64,000 nt of DNA, taken from positions 671,877-735,876 of the forward strand of contig NZ_JAAQPI010000003.1 in NCBI RefSeq assembly GCF_011683955.1, given 5' to 3'. Below are positions 1 through 8,700 of the stretch, piece by piece (position 1 is the stretch's first letter; every line of letters starts with the position of its first letter). The notes under the pieces were generated by a model. That model did no database searches. It was not told the origin of the DNA and saw only the letters and a program-made list of their open reading frames with translations. The translations under genes and the position numbers were made by a program. The stretch comes from Pseudomaricurvus alkylphenolicus (GTDB taxonomy: Bacteria > Pseudomonadota > Gammaproteobacteria > Pseudomonadales > Cellvibrionaceae).

Positions 1-272
1 TTAAAACTGATGGTTTCGCCAAAGCGATCCACCAAACGTCCGTCTTCGGCGCGTAATTCGGCAGCGCCACTGCGCAGAATTCTCAGCCCTCCCGGATCTT
101 CGTGACTGGTGAACACGTGTCCCCGGCGAAAATAATCGATTTCCATGGCTCCTGCTATGCGGTCCAGCTCGCCATCGGCAAGCTGTTCGAACGGCATGCA
201 CTCTGCCAGAAAATCGCGAATAGCCTGCAGCTCGGGCGACAAAGCGGCGGAAGGAAAAGATTCGGCTTTCAT
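1..272 (-). CDS. Cyclic-nucleotide-binding/CBS/DUF294 nucleotidyltransferase-like protein, N-terminal part
   Basis: Only the first 90 codons are inside the window; the frame stays open through the left edge. The visible part reads as the start of a cNMP-binding (cap-family) domain: a short helical lead, then FRRGHVF, the LRILRSGAAELRAEDGRL strand pair and RFGE. In proteins of this kind the domain is followed by CBS domains and a DUF294 nucleotidyltransferase-like region, and such genes often lie beside ActP-type symporters, as here. The start at 272 is chosen because a longer open frame over the same bases encodes unrelated sequence and because AGGGAATG lies upstream. It begins 41 bp after the preceding gene, probably in the same transcript. 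The downstream domains are inferred, not seen. Confidence 0.75.
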   Translation of the reverse strand, partial: MKAESFPSAALSPELQAIRDFLAECMPFEQLADGELDRIAGAMEIDYFRRGHVFTSHEDPGGLRILRSGAAELRAEDGRLVDRFGETISF

Positions 273-313
273 ATCGCATTCCCTACATAGATGCACGGCC
301 AAGGGTCAGGCCA

Positions 314-811
314 TTAGCGGAAGTCCTTATCAAATGACGTTTTGTACAGTGTGAATTTGGTAGCGGCATCACCGTAATAGAGGGTTTGCTCCGACGATAC
401 CACCAGGCGCAGCCGGTGCCGTTCCGGGTCGACCCGGGGCATATCCAGGGACCACCGTAAACCTTCATGATCTACCGCTTTCATGCCCACCGGAGGCGCG
501 TCACCCTGATCACCTTGCACCAACGCGACCATGGCGCCCTCCAGGGGGAACAGGGATTTGAGTTGCAGCAGCATGCGATCACCGTCCTGCCACTGTGTTG
601 ACAATGTGATTTCAAAATCGCCATTTTTGAGGCCGCACTGTCCGCTGTTATAGCGACAGTTGGGCTTGGATATCAATTCGTAGCTGCCACCGGACTTTGC
701 GGCATGGGGCTTTTCGCTAACCATGGAGTCCACCGCGAAGTAGCTGATCAATGCCAGTACCGGTGCCACCAGCAGTGCCACCACCAGATGCTTGTTCTTG
801 AGAATATCCAT
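314..811 (-). CDS. Conserved hypothetical protein with one N-terminal membrane anchor, beside actP
   Basis: 165 residues. Residues about 9-28 form one hydrophobic helix (LVVALLVAPVLALISYFAV) after a basic N-terminus, so the remaining ~135 residues are probably periplasmic. The soluble part has a Cys pair (CRYNSGQC, roughly residues 52-59) that could form a disulfide, and many short beta-like stretches. I do not recognise a named family; its general build (anchor plus small beta domain) resembles FixH-like proteins, but no diagnostic motif is visible. It lies between the actP terminator and the DUF294-type gene, so it probably has its own promoter and is co-transcribed with the latter. A role in symporter function or acetate sensing would be inference from position only. 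Confidence 0.7.
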   Translation of the reverse strand: MDILKNKHLVVALLVAPVLALISYFAVDSMVSEKPHAAKSGGSYELISKPNCRYNSGQCGLKNGDFEITLSTQWQDGDRMLLQLKSLFPLEGAMVALVQGDQGDAPPVGMKAVDHEGLRWSLDMPRVDPERHRLRLVVSSEQTLYYGDAATKFTLYKTSFDKDFR

Positions 812-925
812 CTGACATCACCCGTAGTTTGTATTCAGTATTGCAGAATCTACCTGTTGTTTTTTGATTTGGAACAGTCAATGGGAAATAACCCTGAATG
901 CCCTGCTTTTGCGTGGTGTCTCTGG

Positions 926-948
926 AAAAAAAGCCCCGGTTAAGGGGC
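926..948 (-). terminator. Rho-independent terminator of the DUF4212-actP operon
   Basis: Read on the minus strand: stem GCCCC / GGGGC with a six-base TTAACC loop, followed directly by seven T. It lies about 75 bp beyond the actP stop codon, in the right orientation to end that transcript. Confidence 0.8.
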
Positions 949-1022
949 CAAGAGGATTTATGTTCGGGTTTTGGCGGCCGCTACACAGGTAGAAGATGTA
1001 CCGGCCACCTCTTGCTCAGTGT

Positions 1023-2753
1023 TTAGTGATCGTGCGCTTCGGTTACGCCCATGGGGACACGAATGTGCTCGACCAGCTCCTGTACTTCTTCCGGAGGCTC
1101 CGCGGTCAGGCGCGATACCAGGTTGGCAACACCGAAGTTCACCAGGGCGCCAATCACACCGAAGGCGTTAGGCTCGATACCCAGGAACCAGTTGGCGTCC
1201 ATTCCACCCAGGAAGGAAGTACCCGGGATAAACATGATGCCCTTGTGCTGGAACACGTACAGCAGGGTCACAGTGATACCGCCGATCATGCCCCAGATGG
1301 CACCTTCCTTGTTGATGCGCTTGGAGAAAATACCCATCATCAGCGCAGGGAAGATAGACGAGGCCGCCAGACCAAAGGCCAGGGCTACTGTACCCGCGGC
1401 AAAGTCCGGCGGATTGAATCCCAGATAACCGGCACCGGCGATGGCCACCGCCATGGCAATCCGCGATGCCATCAGCTCCTGTTTCTCACTGATATCCGGC
1501 ATGATCACACCTTTAAGCAGATCGTGTGAAATTGCCGAGGAGATTGCCAATAGCAGACCTGCCGCCGTAGACAGAGCCGCTGCCAGACCACCGGCGGCCA
1601 CCAGGGCAATCACCCAATTAGGCAGCTGTGCGATTTCCGGGTTGGCCAGAACCATAATGTCGCGGTCCACTTTCACCATTTCATTGGTAGCGGTATCAGC
1701 GGTGTACTGGATACGTCCGTCGCCATTTTTATCCTCGAACTTCAGCAGACCGGTAGTCTCCCAGTTCTTGAACCACTGTGGGCGCTCATCGTAGGCCAGG
1801 TGCTGACCGGGCGCCGGCTCGATGGTGCTCATCAGATTCAGGCGAGCCATACCGGCAACCGCAGGTGCAGTGGTGTACAGGATGGCGATAAACACCAAGG
1901 CCCAACCCGCAGAAGAACGGGCATCCTTCACCTTGGGAACGGTAAAGAAGCGGATGATCACGTGAGGCAGACCCGCAGTGCCGATCATCAGTGACATGGT
2001 ATAGGCGAACATATTAGTCGTGCTGAGACGCACCTGCGTGGTGTATTCAGCGAAGCCCAGCTCCGTCACCACTTGGTCCAATCGGTCAAGCAGATAGACG
2101 TCAGTGCCCACCAGGGTGGAACCGAAGCCCAACTGTGGCAGCGGATTGCCGGTCAGGTTCAGGGAGATAAAGATCGCTGGGATGGTGTAAGCCAGAATCA
2201 ATACGCAGTACTGGGCAATCTGGGTGTAGGTAATGCCCTTCATGCCACCCAGTACGGCGTAGAAGAATACGATAAACATACCCACCAGCAGGCCGGTATC
2301 GTAGCTTACTTCCAGGAAGCGGGAGAAGGCCACACCGATGCCCTTCATCTGGCCGATTACATAGGTCACGGAACAGATAATCAGACAGATAACGGCCACA
2401 ATACGGGCCCCGCGTGAGTAGAAGCGGTCACCGATAAACTCGGGCACGGTGAACTTGCCGTACTTGCGCAGGTAAGGTGCCAGCAACATCGCCAGTACGA
2501 CAAAGCCGCCGGTCCAGCCCATCAGGAAGACAGAACCGCCGTAGCCCATAAAGGCGATGAGGCCGGCCATACCGATAAAAGAAGCCGCGGACATCCAGTC
2601 GGCGCCGGTGGCCATACCGTTAGCGACCGGGTGAATGCCCCCGCCGGCAACATAGAACTCCTTGGTGGAACCGGCCCGTGCCCAGACGGCGATCCCCATG
2701 TAGAGGGCGAAGGTAAAGCCCACTACGATATAGGTTAAGGTTTGCAGATCCAT
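1023..2753 (-). CDS. actP: Cation:acetate symporter, ActP-like (sodium:solute symporter, VC_2705 subfamily)
   Basis: 576 residues with about 13 hydrophobic helices, the expected size for SSS-family transporters. Residues 259-274 carry the family signature (TAGLPHVIIRFFTVPK), and GADWMSAASFIGMAGLI near residues 50-65 is typical of the first helices. It should carry acetate or a related short-chain acid with a cation across the inner membrane. A loop at residues 341-350 reads DKNGDGRIQY, an EF-hand-like calcium-binding pattern in a hydrophilic stretch of some 60 residues. The gene follows the small DUF4212 gene after 14 bp, as usual for this subfamily, and has an AGGAC ribosome site. The adjacent CrbS/CrbR pair and upstream palindromes suggest control by that two-component system. 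The precise substrate is not provable from sequence. Confidence 0.93.
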   Translation of the reverse strand: MDLQTLTYIVVGFTFALYMGIAVWARAGSTKEFYVAGGGIHPVANGMATGADWMSAASFIGMAGLIAFMGYGGSVFLMGWTGGFVVLAMLLAPYLRKYGKFTVPEFIGDRFYSRGARIVAVICLIICSVTYVIGQMKGIGVAFSRFLEVSYDTGLLVGMFIVFFYAVLGGMKGITYTQIAQYCVLILAYTIPAIFISLNLTGNPLPQLGFGSTLVGTDVYLLDRLDQVVTELGFAEYTTQVRLSTTNMFAYTMSLMIGTAGLPHVIIRFFTVPKVKDARSSAGWALVFIAILYTTAPAVAGMARLNLMSTIEPAPGQHLAYDERPQWFKNWETTGLLKFEDKNGDGRIQYTADTATNEMVKVDRDIMVLANPEIAQLPNWVIALVAAGGLAAALSTAAGLLLAISSAISHDLLKGVIMPDISEKQELMASRIAMAVAIAGAGYLGFNPPDFAAGTVALAFGLAASSIFPALMMGIFSKRINKEGAIWGMIGGITVTLLYVFQHKGIMFIPGTSFLGGMDANWFLGIEPNAFGVIGALVNFGVANLVSRLTAEPPEEVQELVEHIRVPMGVTEAHDH

Positions 2754-2767
2754 GGTTCACTGTCCTC

Positions 2768-3034
2768 TTATTCTTCGTGTACGCCGTACTTACGGTCGAG
2801 CGCACCCATTTTGCGTGAATAGTAGAAAATCAGGGCAACAAAGGTGTAAATGGCACCTTGCTGGGCAAACCAGAACCCCAATTTATAACCGCCCAGTTGG
2901 ATGTTGTTGAGAACGTCCACCAGCAGAATGCCGCAACCAAAGGACACCACAAACCACACCACCATCAGCTTGACCATTAAGCTGACGTTTTCTTTCCAAT
3001 ACGCTTTTGCGTCTTCTTCTGATTTGAAAGCCAT
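2768..3034 (-). CDS. DUF4212 small subunit of the sodium:solute symporter
   Basis: 88 residues with two hydrophobic helices (around 20-40 and 50-70) and basic and acidic ends, matching the DUF4212 family that almost always precedes a VC_2705-type symporter gene. The start at 3034 has an excellent ribosome site (GAGGAGGAAAG) ten or so bases upstream. It is the first gene of the two-gene operon with actP. The family is thought to be an accessory membrane subunit; its mechanism is not known. Paired palindromes of the GACC-N3-GTCT type lie 71-111 bp upstream. Confidence 0.92.
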   Translation of the reverse strand: MAFKSEEDAKAYWKENVSLMVKLMVVWFVVSFGCGILLVDVLNNIQLGGYKLGFWFAQQGAIYTFVALIFYYSRKMGALDRKYGVHEE

Positions 3035-3104
3035 TGTTCTTTCCTCCTCAAACGATGTTTTTCATCACTGTCAGTTTCACCGCTTTGGGGTCGGGAAGCC
3101 ATTG

Positions 3105-3145
3105 GACCATCGTCTATAGACTGGAGGTCGTATAGACCTTGGTCT
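3105..3145. promoter_or_regulatory. Paired GACC-N3-GTCT operators upstream of DUF4212-actP (candidate CrbR sites)
   Basis: Two sites: GACC-ATC-GTCT at 3105-3115 and GACC-TTG-GTCT at 3135-3145; the second extends to a perfect AGACC-TT-GGTCT inverted repeat at 3134-3145. Centres are 30 bp apart, about three helix turns. The same motif occurs twice upstream of the porin gene. NarL-type regulators such as CrbR bind short inverted repeats, and the regulator gene is nearby; assignment to CrbR is inference. Confidence 0.6.
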
Positions 3146-3187
3146 TATGGCAACCGCCCCGCACTGGCAGCAATGCCCGAGAGCGCC

Positions 3188-4498
3188 TTAGAACGCCCAC
3201 TTACCCATCAGTTGCAGACGGGTCAGATCGCCATCCAGGCCGCTCTCGACCTCGCGTTCGGCGAATATATACTCAGCACCAAAAGACAGTTTCTTGGTGG
3301 GCGAGTAAATCAGGTTGACGTTGGCATTGGCAATCGTCTCGGTGACGTCCGCCAGGATGTCATCCGCGTTATCGGCACTGGACCAGGCATAGCTGAAGGT
3401 ACTGCGCAGCTTGTCATTCCAGTGGTGGCGATAAGCCAGGTAGCCGCCGGTGACGTCGATCAGGTCAATATCCCCGTCGGCCTCGACGGCGCCATCACGG
3501 AAGGTATTAAGCGCCACATAGCGACCCAGATTGCCGTGGTTGACCATAAACTTGAGGTCGTCCCCGTTTTCAAACAGATATTTGCCGGACAGGCTCAGAC
3601 CATAACCAAGGGCGCTATCATCACTGCTGCCGCTGTCATAGGTAATCTCGCGCGCCATGGCAGCCAGAGAGTAGCTGAAGGCGCCCGATTTGCCGTTGTA
3701 GCGAGCCACCAGATCTGGCATGACACTGTCGTCGATGTCGCGGGCATCATAGCCACCGCCGGCATCGTAGAGACTGACGGAGGGGTTCTCCGCACTCAGC
3801 ATAAACGAAGTGCCGCCGCCAAGCTTTTTGGTCCAGCGCGCCTGACTCTGGCGAATAAACACGGTGCCGGAAGTGGGGCCTACGAAGTCGAGGGTCTCCG
3901 GCAGAGCGCCGACGTTGAAGAAGGTACTCCAGGTCTGCCCCACCAGCAGTGAAGCACTGTCGGAGTAATCCCAGGACACAAACGCGTGGCGTAATCCACT
4001 GGAAGACTGGTTGGTTAAGCGCTCATCGTTGGACGCATTAAAGTCCATTTCGATATAACTTTTGATCGCACCGGCTTTGGTATCGGTTTGGGTTTTGAAC
4101 CACAAACGGGAAAACTTGGCATTGGAATCCATCACGGTATCACCGTCGTTATCACCATCGCCCACGGCGATAGTGGCGGGTACCAGGAAGTCGTCGCCGA
4201 CATTGTTGGCGCGCTGCTGATCGGAATAATTACTCCAGGAGGTATCGAGTTTTACGTAACCGCCGTATTGAAAACGGGTACCCTTTTTGAGCTCTACACC
4301 TTTTTTGTGCTGCAGTTGTTCTTTCTGTTGCAGCTGCGATTTCAGCGCCTGCAACTCACGCTCAAGCATCTCCACGCGCTTGGCCATATCGCTGTCAGCC
4401 GCCGCAGGCATGGATGTTGCGGCAAGGCAGGCTGCGAGGGCCAGTGGCGTTTTGCACAATGTGCGCAAGCGGATTGGATTTCGCTTTTGTGGATTCAT
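3188..4498 (-). CDS. DcaP-like outer-membrane porin
   Basis: 436 residues from the chosen ATG at 4498, which has a GGAGAGGA ribosome site; the open frame extends 37 codons further upstream without one. A signal peptide (basic start, then LALAACLAATSMPAAA) is followed by a coiled coil (about residues 36-65, MLERELQALKSQLQQKEQ) and a beta-barrel with alternating polar/apolar strands; the protein ends in phenylalanine, as outer-membrane porins do. The coiled coil plus barrel is the architecture of DcaP/AcrA-like trimeric porins that admit small organic acids. Its position beside actP and the shared upstream palindromes suggest that it lets acetate or related acids through the outer membrane; the substrate is inference. 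Confidence 0.85.
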   Translation of the reverse strand: MNPQKRNPIRLRTLCKTPLALAACLAATSMPAAADSDMAKRVEMLERELQALKSQLQQKEQLQHKKGVELKKGTRFQYGGYVKLDTSWSNYSDQQRANNVGDDFLVPATIAVGDGDNDGDTVMDSNAKFSRLWFKTQTDTKAGAIKSYIEMDFNASNDERLTNQSSSGLRHAFVSWDYSDSASLLVGQTWSTFFNVGALPETLDFVGPTSGTVFIRQSQARWTKKLGGGTSFMLSAENPSVSLYDAGGGYDARDIDDSVMPDLVARYNGKSGAFSYSLAAMAREITYDSGSSDDSALGYGLSLSGKYLFENGDDLKFMVNHGNLGRYVALNTFRDGAVEADGDIDLIDVTGGYLAYRHHWNDKLRSTFSYAWSSADNADDILADVTETIANANVNLIYSPTKKLSFGAEYIFAEREVESGLDGDLTRLQLMGKWAF

Positions 4499-4603
4499 CG
4501 TTATTGTCCTCTCCAATGTGGGTATTGTGATTAGTGTTTGTTTTTGACAATAACTTTTTAGTCCTCCAGCGCCCTTTAAGGTATTACCCATTGGTCTAGT
4601 GTC

Positions 4604-4655
4604 GACCAAAGTCTATGTTAAAGTCGGCACTTATCGGGAAGCTAGACCAAGGTCT
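4604..4655. promoter_or_regulatory. Paired GACC-N3-GTCT operators upstream of the porin (candidate CrbR sites)
   Basis: GACC-AAA-GTCT at 4604-4614 and GACC-AAG-GTCT at 4645-4655; the second is part of TAGACC-AA-GGTCTA, a perfect inverted repeat. Centres are 41 bp apart, about four helix turns. Another half-site-like TTGGTCTA lies at 4591-4598. The pair sits about 105-160 bp upstream of the porin start and matches the motif found upstream of DUF4212-actP. Confidence 0.6.
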
Positions 4656-4842
4656 AATGGAGCGAGGTATATCGCTTTGTTAAAAATATCAGTGTCGCCG
4701 GGAGTGACATGAACCGGCTAATCGTTGTCCGGTTATTTCTCCATATCCGGACGGTTCGGTCTCTGCCGCGACAATGGGTAAACCGACAATGGTTAAACCG
4801 TTGTTTCCCCCTCAATCCTTGGACCACAGAGTCAGTTCTCTG

Positions 4843-4887
4843 CACAGCCTTGCGCCTTTCACCCTGGCCAGGGCTGTGACTTTTTTT
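4843..4887 (+). terminator. Hairpin with T7 tract in the porin-crbR intergenic region
   Basis: Arms CACAGCC (4843-4849) and GGCTGTG (4872-4878) enclose a loop that itself contains the palindrome CCCTGGCCAGGG, and are followed by AC then seven T (4881-4887). It has the form of a plus-strand terminator, yet no recognised plus-strand gene precedes it in the intergenic region. It may end a short untranslated transcript or act in the crbR leader. Confidence 0.4.
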
Positions 4888-5044
4888 CTGACATTTCATT
4901 GATCCAGGACAATTTGTCGCAAATCGGAACAAATTGTTAGGCGGCGGGGATTGGGATACCCTGTGTGGGTACAGGTCTGCAAGTACGCCAGCTGAGGAGT
5001 ACTGGACTACAATAATAACGACCCCAACATTCGGTAACTAAAAC

Positions 5045-5716
5045 ATGGTGACCCATCCGTGCATTATCATCGCTGACGATCATCCGCTGTTTCGGTCGGC
5101 GCTGAGTACAACCTTGTCGCGCGAACTTGATCAGCCAGTGCTGGTGGAGGCTGAAGACTTTAACAGCCTGCAATCACAGGTGGAGTCGCACCCCAGTGCC
5201 AGCCTGATTCTGCTGGATTTGCATATGCCCGGTGCCGAGGGCTTCAGCGCCCTGGTGTATCTTACGTCCCATTTCCCCCAGATCCCGGTGATGATCGTAT
5301 CGGCCCACGAAGAACCTGAGATTATCCGCCGAGCCATGGATCACGGCGCCTGTGGTTTTCTGCCCAAGAGCGCCCCCATCGAAACCATGAGCGAAGCACT
5401 GCTGACGGCACTCAAAGGCGGCCTTTGGGTACCCGAGGGCCTCAGTCAAGCCCCCATCGCCAACGATGACGAGTTGGACATTGCCGAAGCCCTGGCCAAT
5501 CTCACCCCACAACAGTTCCGGGTGGCCACCATGGTCAGCCAGGGATTATTGAACAAACAGATCGCGTTTGAATTAAACGTGACCGAAGCCACCATCAAGG
5601 CCCATATGACCGAGATTTTCCGTAAGCTGGGCGTACATTCGCGCACCCAGGCCGCGGTGGCCATTGGTCAGCTGGCCGTGCATCCGACCAATAGCGTCGC
5701 GGATTTCAAGAATTAG
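5045..5716 (+). CDS. crbR: NarL/LuxR-family response regulator, CrbR-like
   Basis: 223 residues. The receiver domain (about 5-125) has the acidic pair DD at 11-12, phospho-acceptor D58 (LILLDLHMPG), a conserved Ser (VSAHE) and Lys (LPKSA). A LuxR-type helix-turn-helix follows at about 155-210 (LTPQQFRVATMVSQGLLNKQ ... LGVHSRTQAAV). It converges with the CrbS-like kinase gene, the stop codons lying 1 bp apart; the close pairing and the acetate transporter next door fit the CrbS/CrbR system, which in Vibrio and Pseudomonas controls acetyl-CoA synthetase and acetate uptake. The ribosome site is weak (GGTAAC). The symbol rests on context; other NarL-type acetate regulators (for example ErdR) are the same lineage. 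Confidence 0.85.
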   Translation: MVTHPCIIIADDHPLFRSALSTTLSRELDQPVLVEAEDFNSLQSQVESHPSASLILLDLHMPGAEGFSALVYLTSHFPQIPVMIVSAHEEPEIIRRAMDHGACGFLPKSAPIETMSEALLTALKGGLWVPEGLSQAPIANDDELDIAEALANLTPQQFRVATMVSQGLLNKQIAFELNVTEATIKAHMTEIFRKLGVHSRTQAAVAIGQLAVHPTNSVADFKN

Positions 5717-5717
5717 C

Positions 5718-8700
5718 CTACTCGACGCCCACCTTCTGACGACGTAGCGCTCGCCGCATCAGCGCCCGCAGAGCCGCAGGCTGCACGGGCTTGGCCAGAA
5801 ACAGACAACCGGCCTGCTGCACCTGCCCCCGAACCTCGTCACTGTTATCCGCACTGATAATCACTGCCGGCAGTTTTCGCTGCCAGTGATAGCCCAACGC
5901 CTCCAAGACATCCAGGCCGGTTTCTTCTTCCAGGTGAAAATCAGCCAACACCAGCTGTGGCGCCTGATCGTGAGACCAGAGAGATAACGCCTGCCCCAGA
6001 TCCGCAGCGGTGGTGACACGGCAACCCCACTGCTCCAACAGCGATTGCATGCCCGCCAGAATGGTGGCTTCGTTGTCCACACACAGTACTCTCAAACCCG
6101 TGAGGCGCGAATCGGCCACGGAGCGAACGCGGGTCTCTGTCTGGACCTCTCCCAACGCCACTGTAATGCGAAACACCGAGCCTTTGCCCGGTGTGGAATC
6201 AAGACTGATGGGGTGCCCCAGTAACTGTGCAATACGCTGGGCGATAGACAAACCCAATCCCAGCCCCTGGTTGCTCATACTGGCTGAGGGCAGACGTTCG
6301 AATTCTTCAAAGATGCGCTGGCGGTCCTGCTCCGCGATACCCGGCCCGGTATCCCAGACTTCCAGCGTGATGCCCTCACGATGACGGCGACAACCCAGCA
6401 GCACTTTTCCTTCGCGCGTATAACGCAGGGCGTTGGAAATAAAATTTTGTAGCACCCGCCGCAATAAATGGGGATCGCTGTTGACCCAGAGAGAACAGGG
6501 CACCCATCGGAATTCCAGCCCCTGCTTTCCTGCCAGTGCACTGGCCTCCCCGGCCAGCGAACTCAGCAGCCGTTCGATCGGAAAGTTTTCGCGCTTGGGC
6601 CGCTCTTTACCCGACCCCAAACGGGAAATTTCCCGCAGGGAACTGATTAATTGTTCCGCCTGGTTCAGTGCATCATCCAGGTGATTAACGTCGCCTTTGA
6701 GGTTGCAATCCTTTATGTCCGTTTCTTCCAGTTTCGCACTCATGGACGAAACAAATAAACGTGCCGCATTGATCGGCTGGAGCAGATCGTGACTCGCGGC
6801 CGCCAGAAAGCGACTCTTACTTGCGTGTACTTCCTTAAGCTCCTGTTCCACACGGGCCCGCAGGTCGTTTTCCCGTTGCAGGGATTGGTTAACATGCTGC
6901 ATGCGTTCATTGACAGACTGCAGCTGTGCCGTGCGCGAATTGACCCGTTCCTCCAGGGTGTTGCGAGCATGCTCCAGCTGCAGCAACATGCCATGATATT
7001 CGCTGACGTCCGTATAGGTGGTCACATAACCCCCATTAGCCAGTGGTGTACCGCGGATTTCCACAACTTCGCCGCTGGGCAACTGCCTTTCAATACGATG
7101 AGGACTGCCGGATCTCAGCTGTTGCAGCCGACGACTCACCAACACATCCGGATCATCACTGGAATCCCCCAGATAACCGCGCATGGCGTTGTAGTGGTAA
7201 ATTTTTTCGATATCACAACCGACGTAAAGCAGCCGCTGAGGATAGTCGAACAGCTTTTGGTATTGCTGGTTCCAGGCCACCAGACGCAGATCTTTATCGA
7301 CCACGCTGATGCCCTGGGGAATGGTTTCCAGGGTCGTCTGCAGCAACGTCTGACTGAATTGCAGCTGCCGTGAGCTGCCCCCCACCAGGGATACAAAGTC
7401 CTGCAGTTGCAGCGGCTGCTGACTGATCAGCAATTGCATGGCGCGATGCGCCGAAACGGCGCCGATGATGGCCGCGAGATCACTCTCGATAGTGGTCACG
7501 GCAAACCGTGGCGTCTGGTCGTGAGGCAACAGTCGATGACCAATGCGGTGCTCAAACTCCTGCCACATATCCTGGGTGCGTTCCGGCCCGAACAATGGCT
7601 CCATCAAGGCCTGCAACTGCCTCACCTCAATACCGGAAGGCTCCAGATCCAGCTCTTTGCGCTGAACCTTCCAGCGCAGGCGAGTAAAGGCGTCGGCCTG
7701 GCGAATATCCAGCAGACGAAATGTGGAACGCTTGGACACAAAGACGAAGACCAGAGCGTTAACCAGCAAACTCCAGAACACGCCATGACTGAGCGGATCC
7801 AACCAGCCCAATCCAAGAATATTTTGCGGCGCCAGCCAAGTAACGCCAAACAGGCCGGAGATGATAAAAGGGTGATCCGCGTGCAACACTGCCGGCAGTA
7901 ACAGGCAGTAAAGCCACAGCACCATACCGCTGAGCACACCCGCAACAACGCCACGGGCATGGCCACCGGGCCAATAGAGTGCGCCCAGTACAGCCGGCAT
8001 CAGCTGGGCGGTTGCCGCAAAAGAAATCAGGCCCATGGACGCCAGGGTTTCACCACTGCTCATCAATTGTTCCAGGCCCCAGCCCAGCAACAGAATGGCG
8101 ACGATGGACACCCGGCGAATCAACCGCAGCGACCAGCCCAGGTCCGCTGCCGTGCGCCCGCGACTTGAAGTGGAGCGCAGCCAGATGGGGACGATCAATT
8201 CGTTGGAGATCATAATCGACAGGGCCACGGTCGCCACCACCACCATGCCCGTGGCGGCGGACAGTGCACCGATAAACGTCAGTGCCAGGATGGGTTCAGC
8301 GCCGGCCCAGCGCGGCAACGTCAACACGTAGCTGTCCGGATCTACATCCAGGCCTGAAAATAATTGCGCACCCGCGTGCGCCAACGGCAGCACCAACATC
8401 GCAAACGTTGCCAGATAGGCGGGCAACAGGAAACGTGTATAGCGCAGATCGCTGCGGTGGTGGTATTCCACCACCATGACATGAAATTGGCGGGGCAGGC
8501 AGACAATGGCCACCGCCGCCAACAACATCTCAGTAAAAAACAGGGGGGCCGAAAGCTGGTCAACGGAGAAATTGGGCGCGACATTGGCAACATCCACACC
8601 GCTCCCTTGCATCAGTCGAACCGCCAGCATCGCCACCACCACGAACGCCACCACTTTCACCACGGATTCAACGGCAACGGCGGTAATCATGCCACGGTGT

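Larger units (their letters stand above)
4499..5044. other. 546-bp intergenic region between the porin and crbR, rich in repeats
   Basis: The genes on either side diverge, so both promoters lie here. It holds the two candidate CrbR sites (4604-4655), a tandem 15-bp repeat (two copies of CGACAATGG[G/T]TAAAC over about 4769-4800) and a hairpin followed by seven T on the plus strand (4843-4887). A possible -10 (TACAAT, 5008-5013) precedes crbR, with no convincing -35. I see no tRNA and no credible open frame. Confidence 0.6.
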
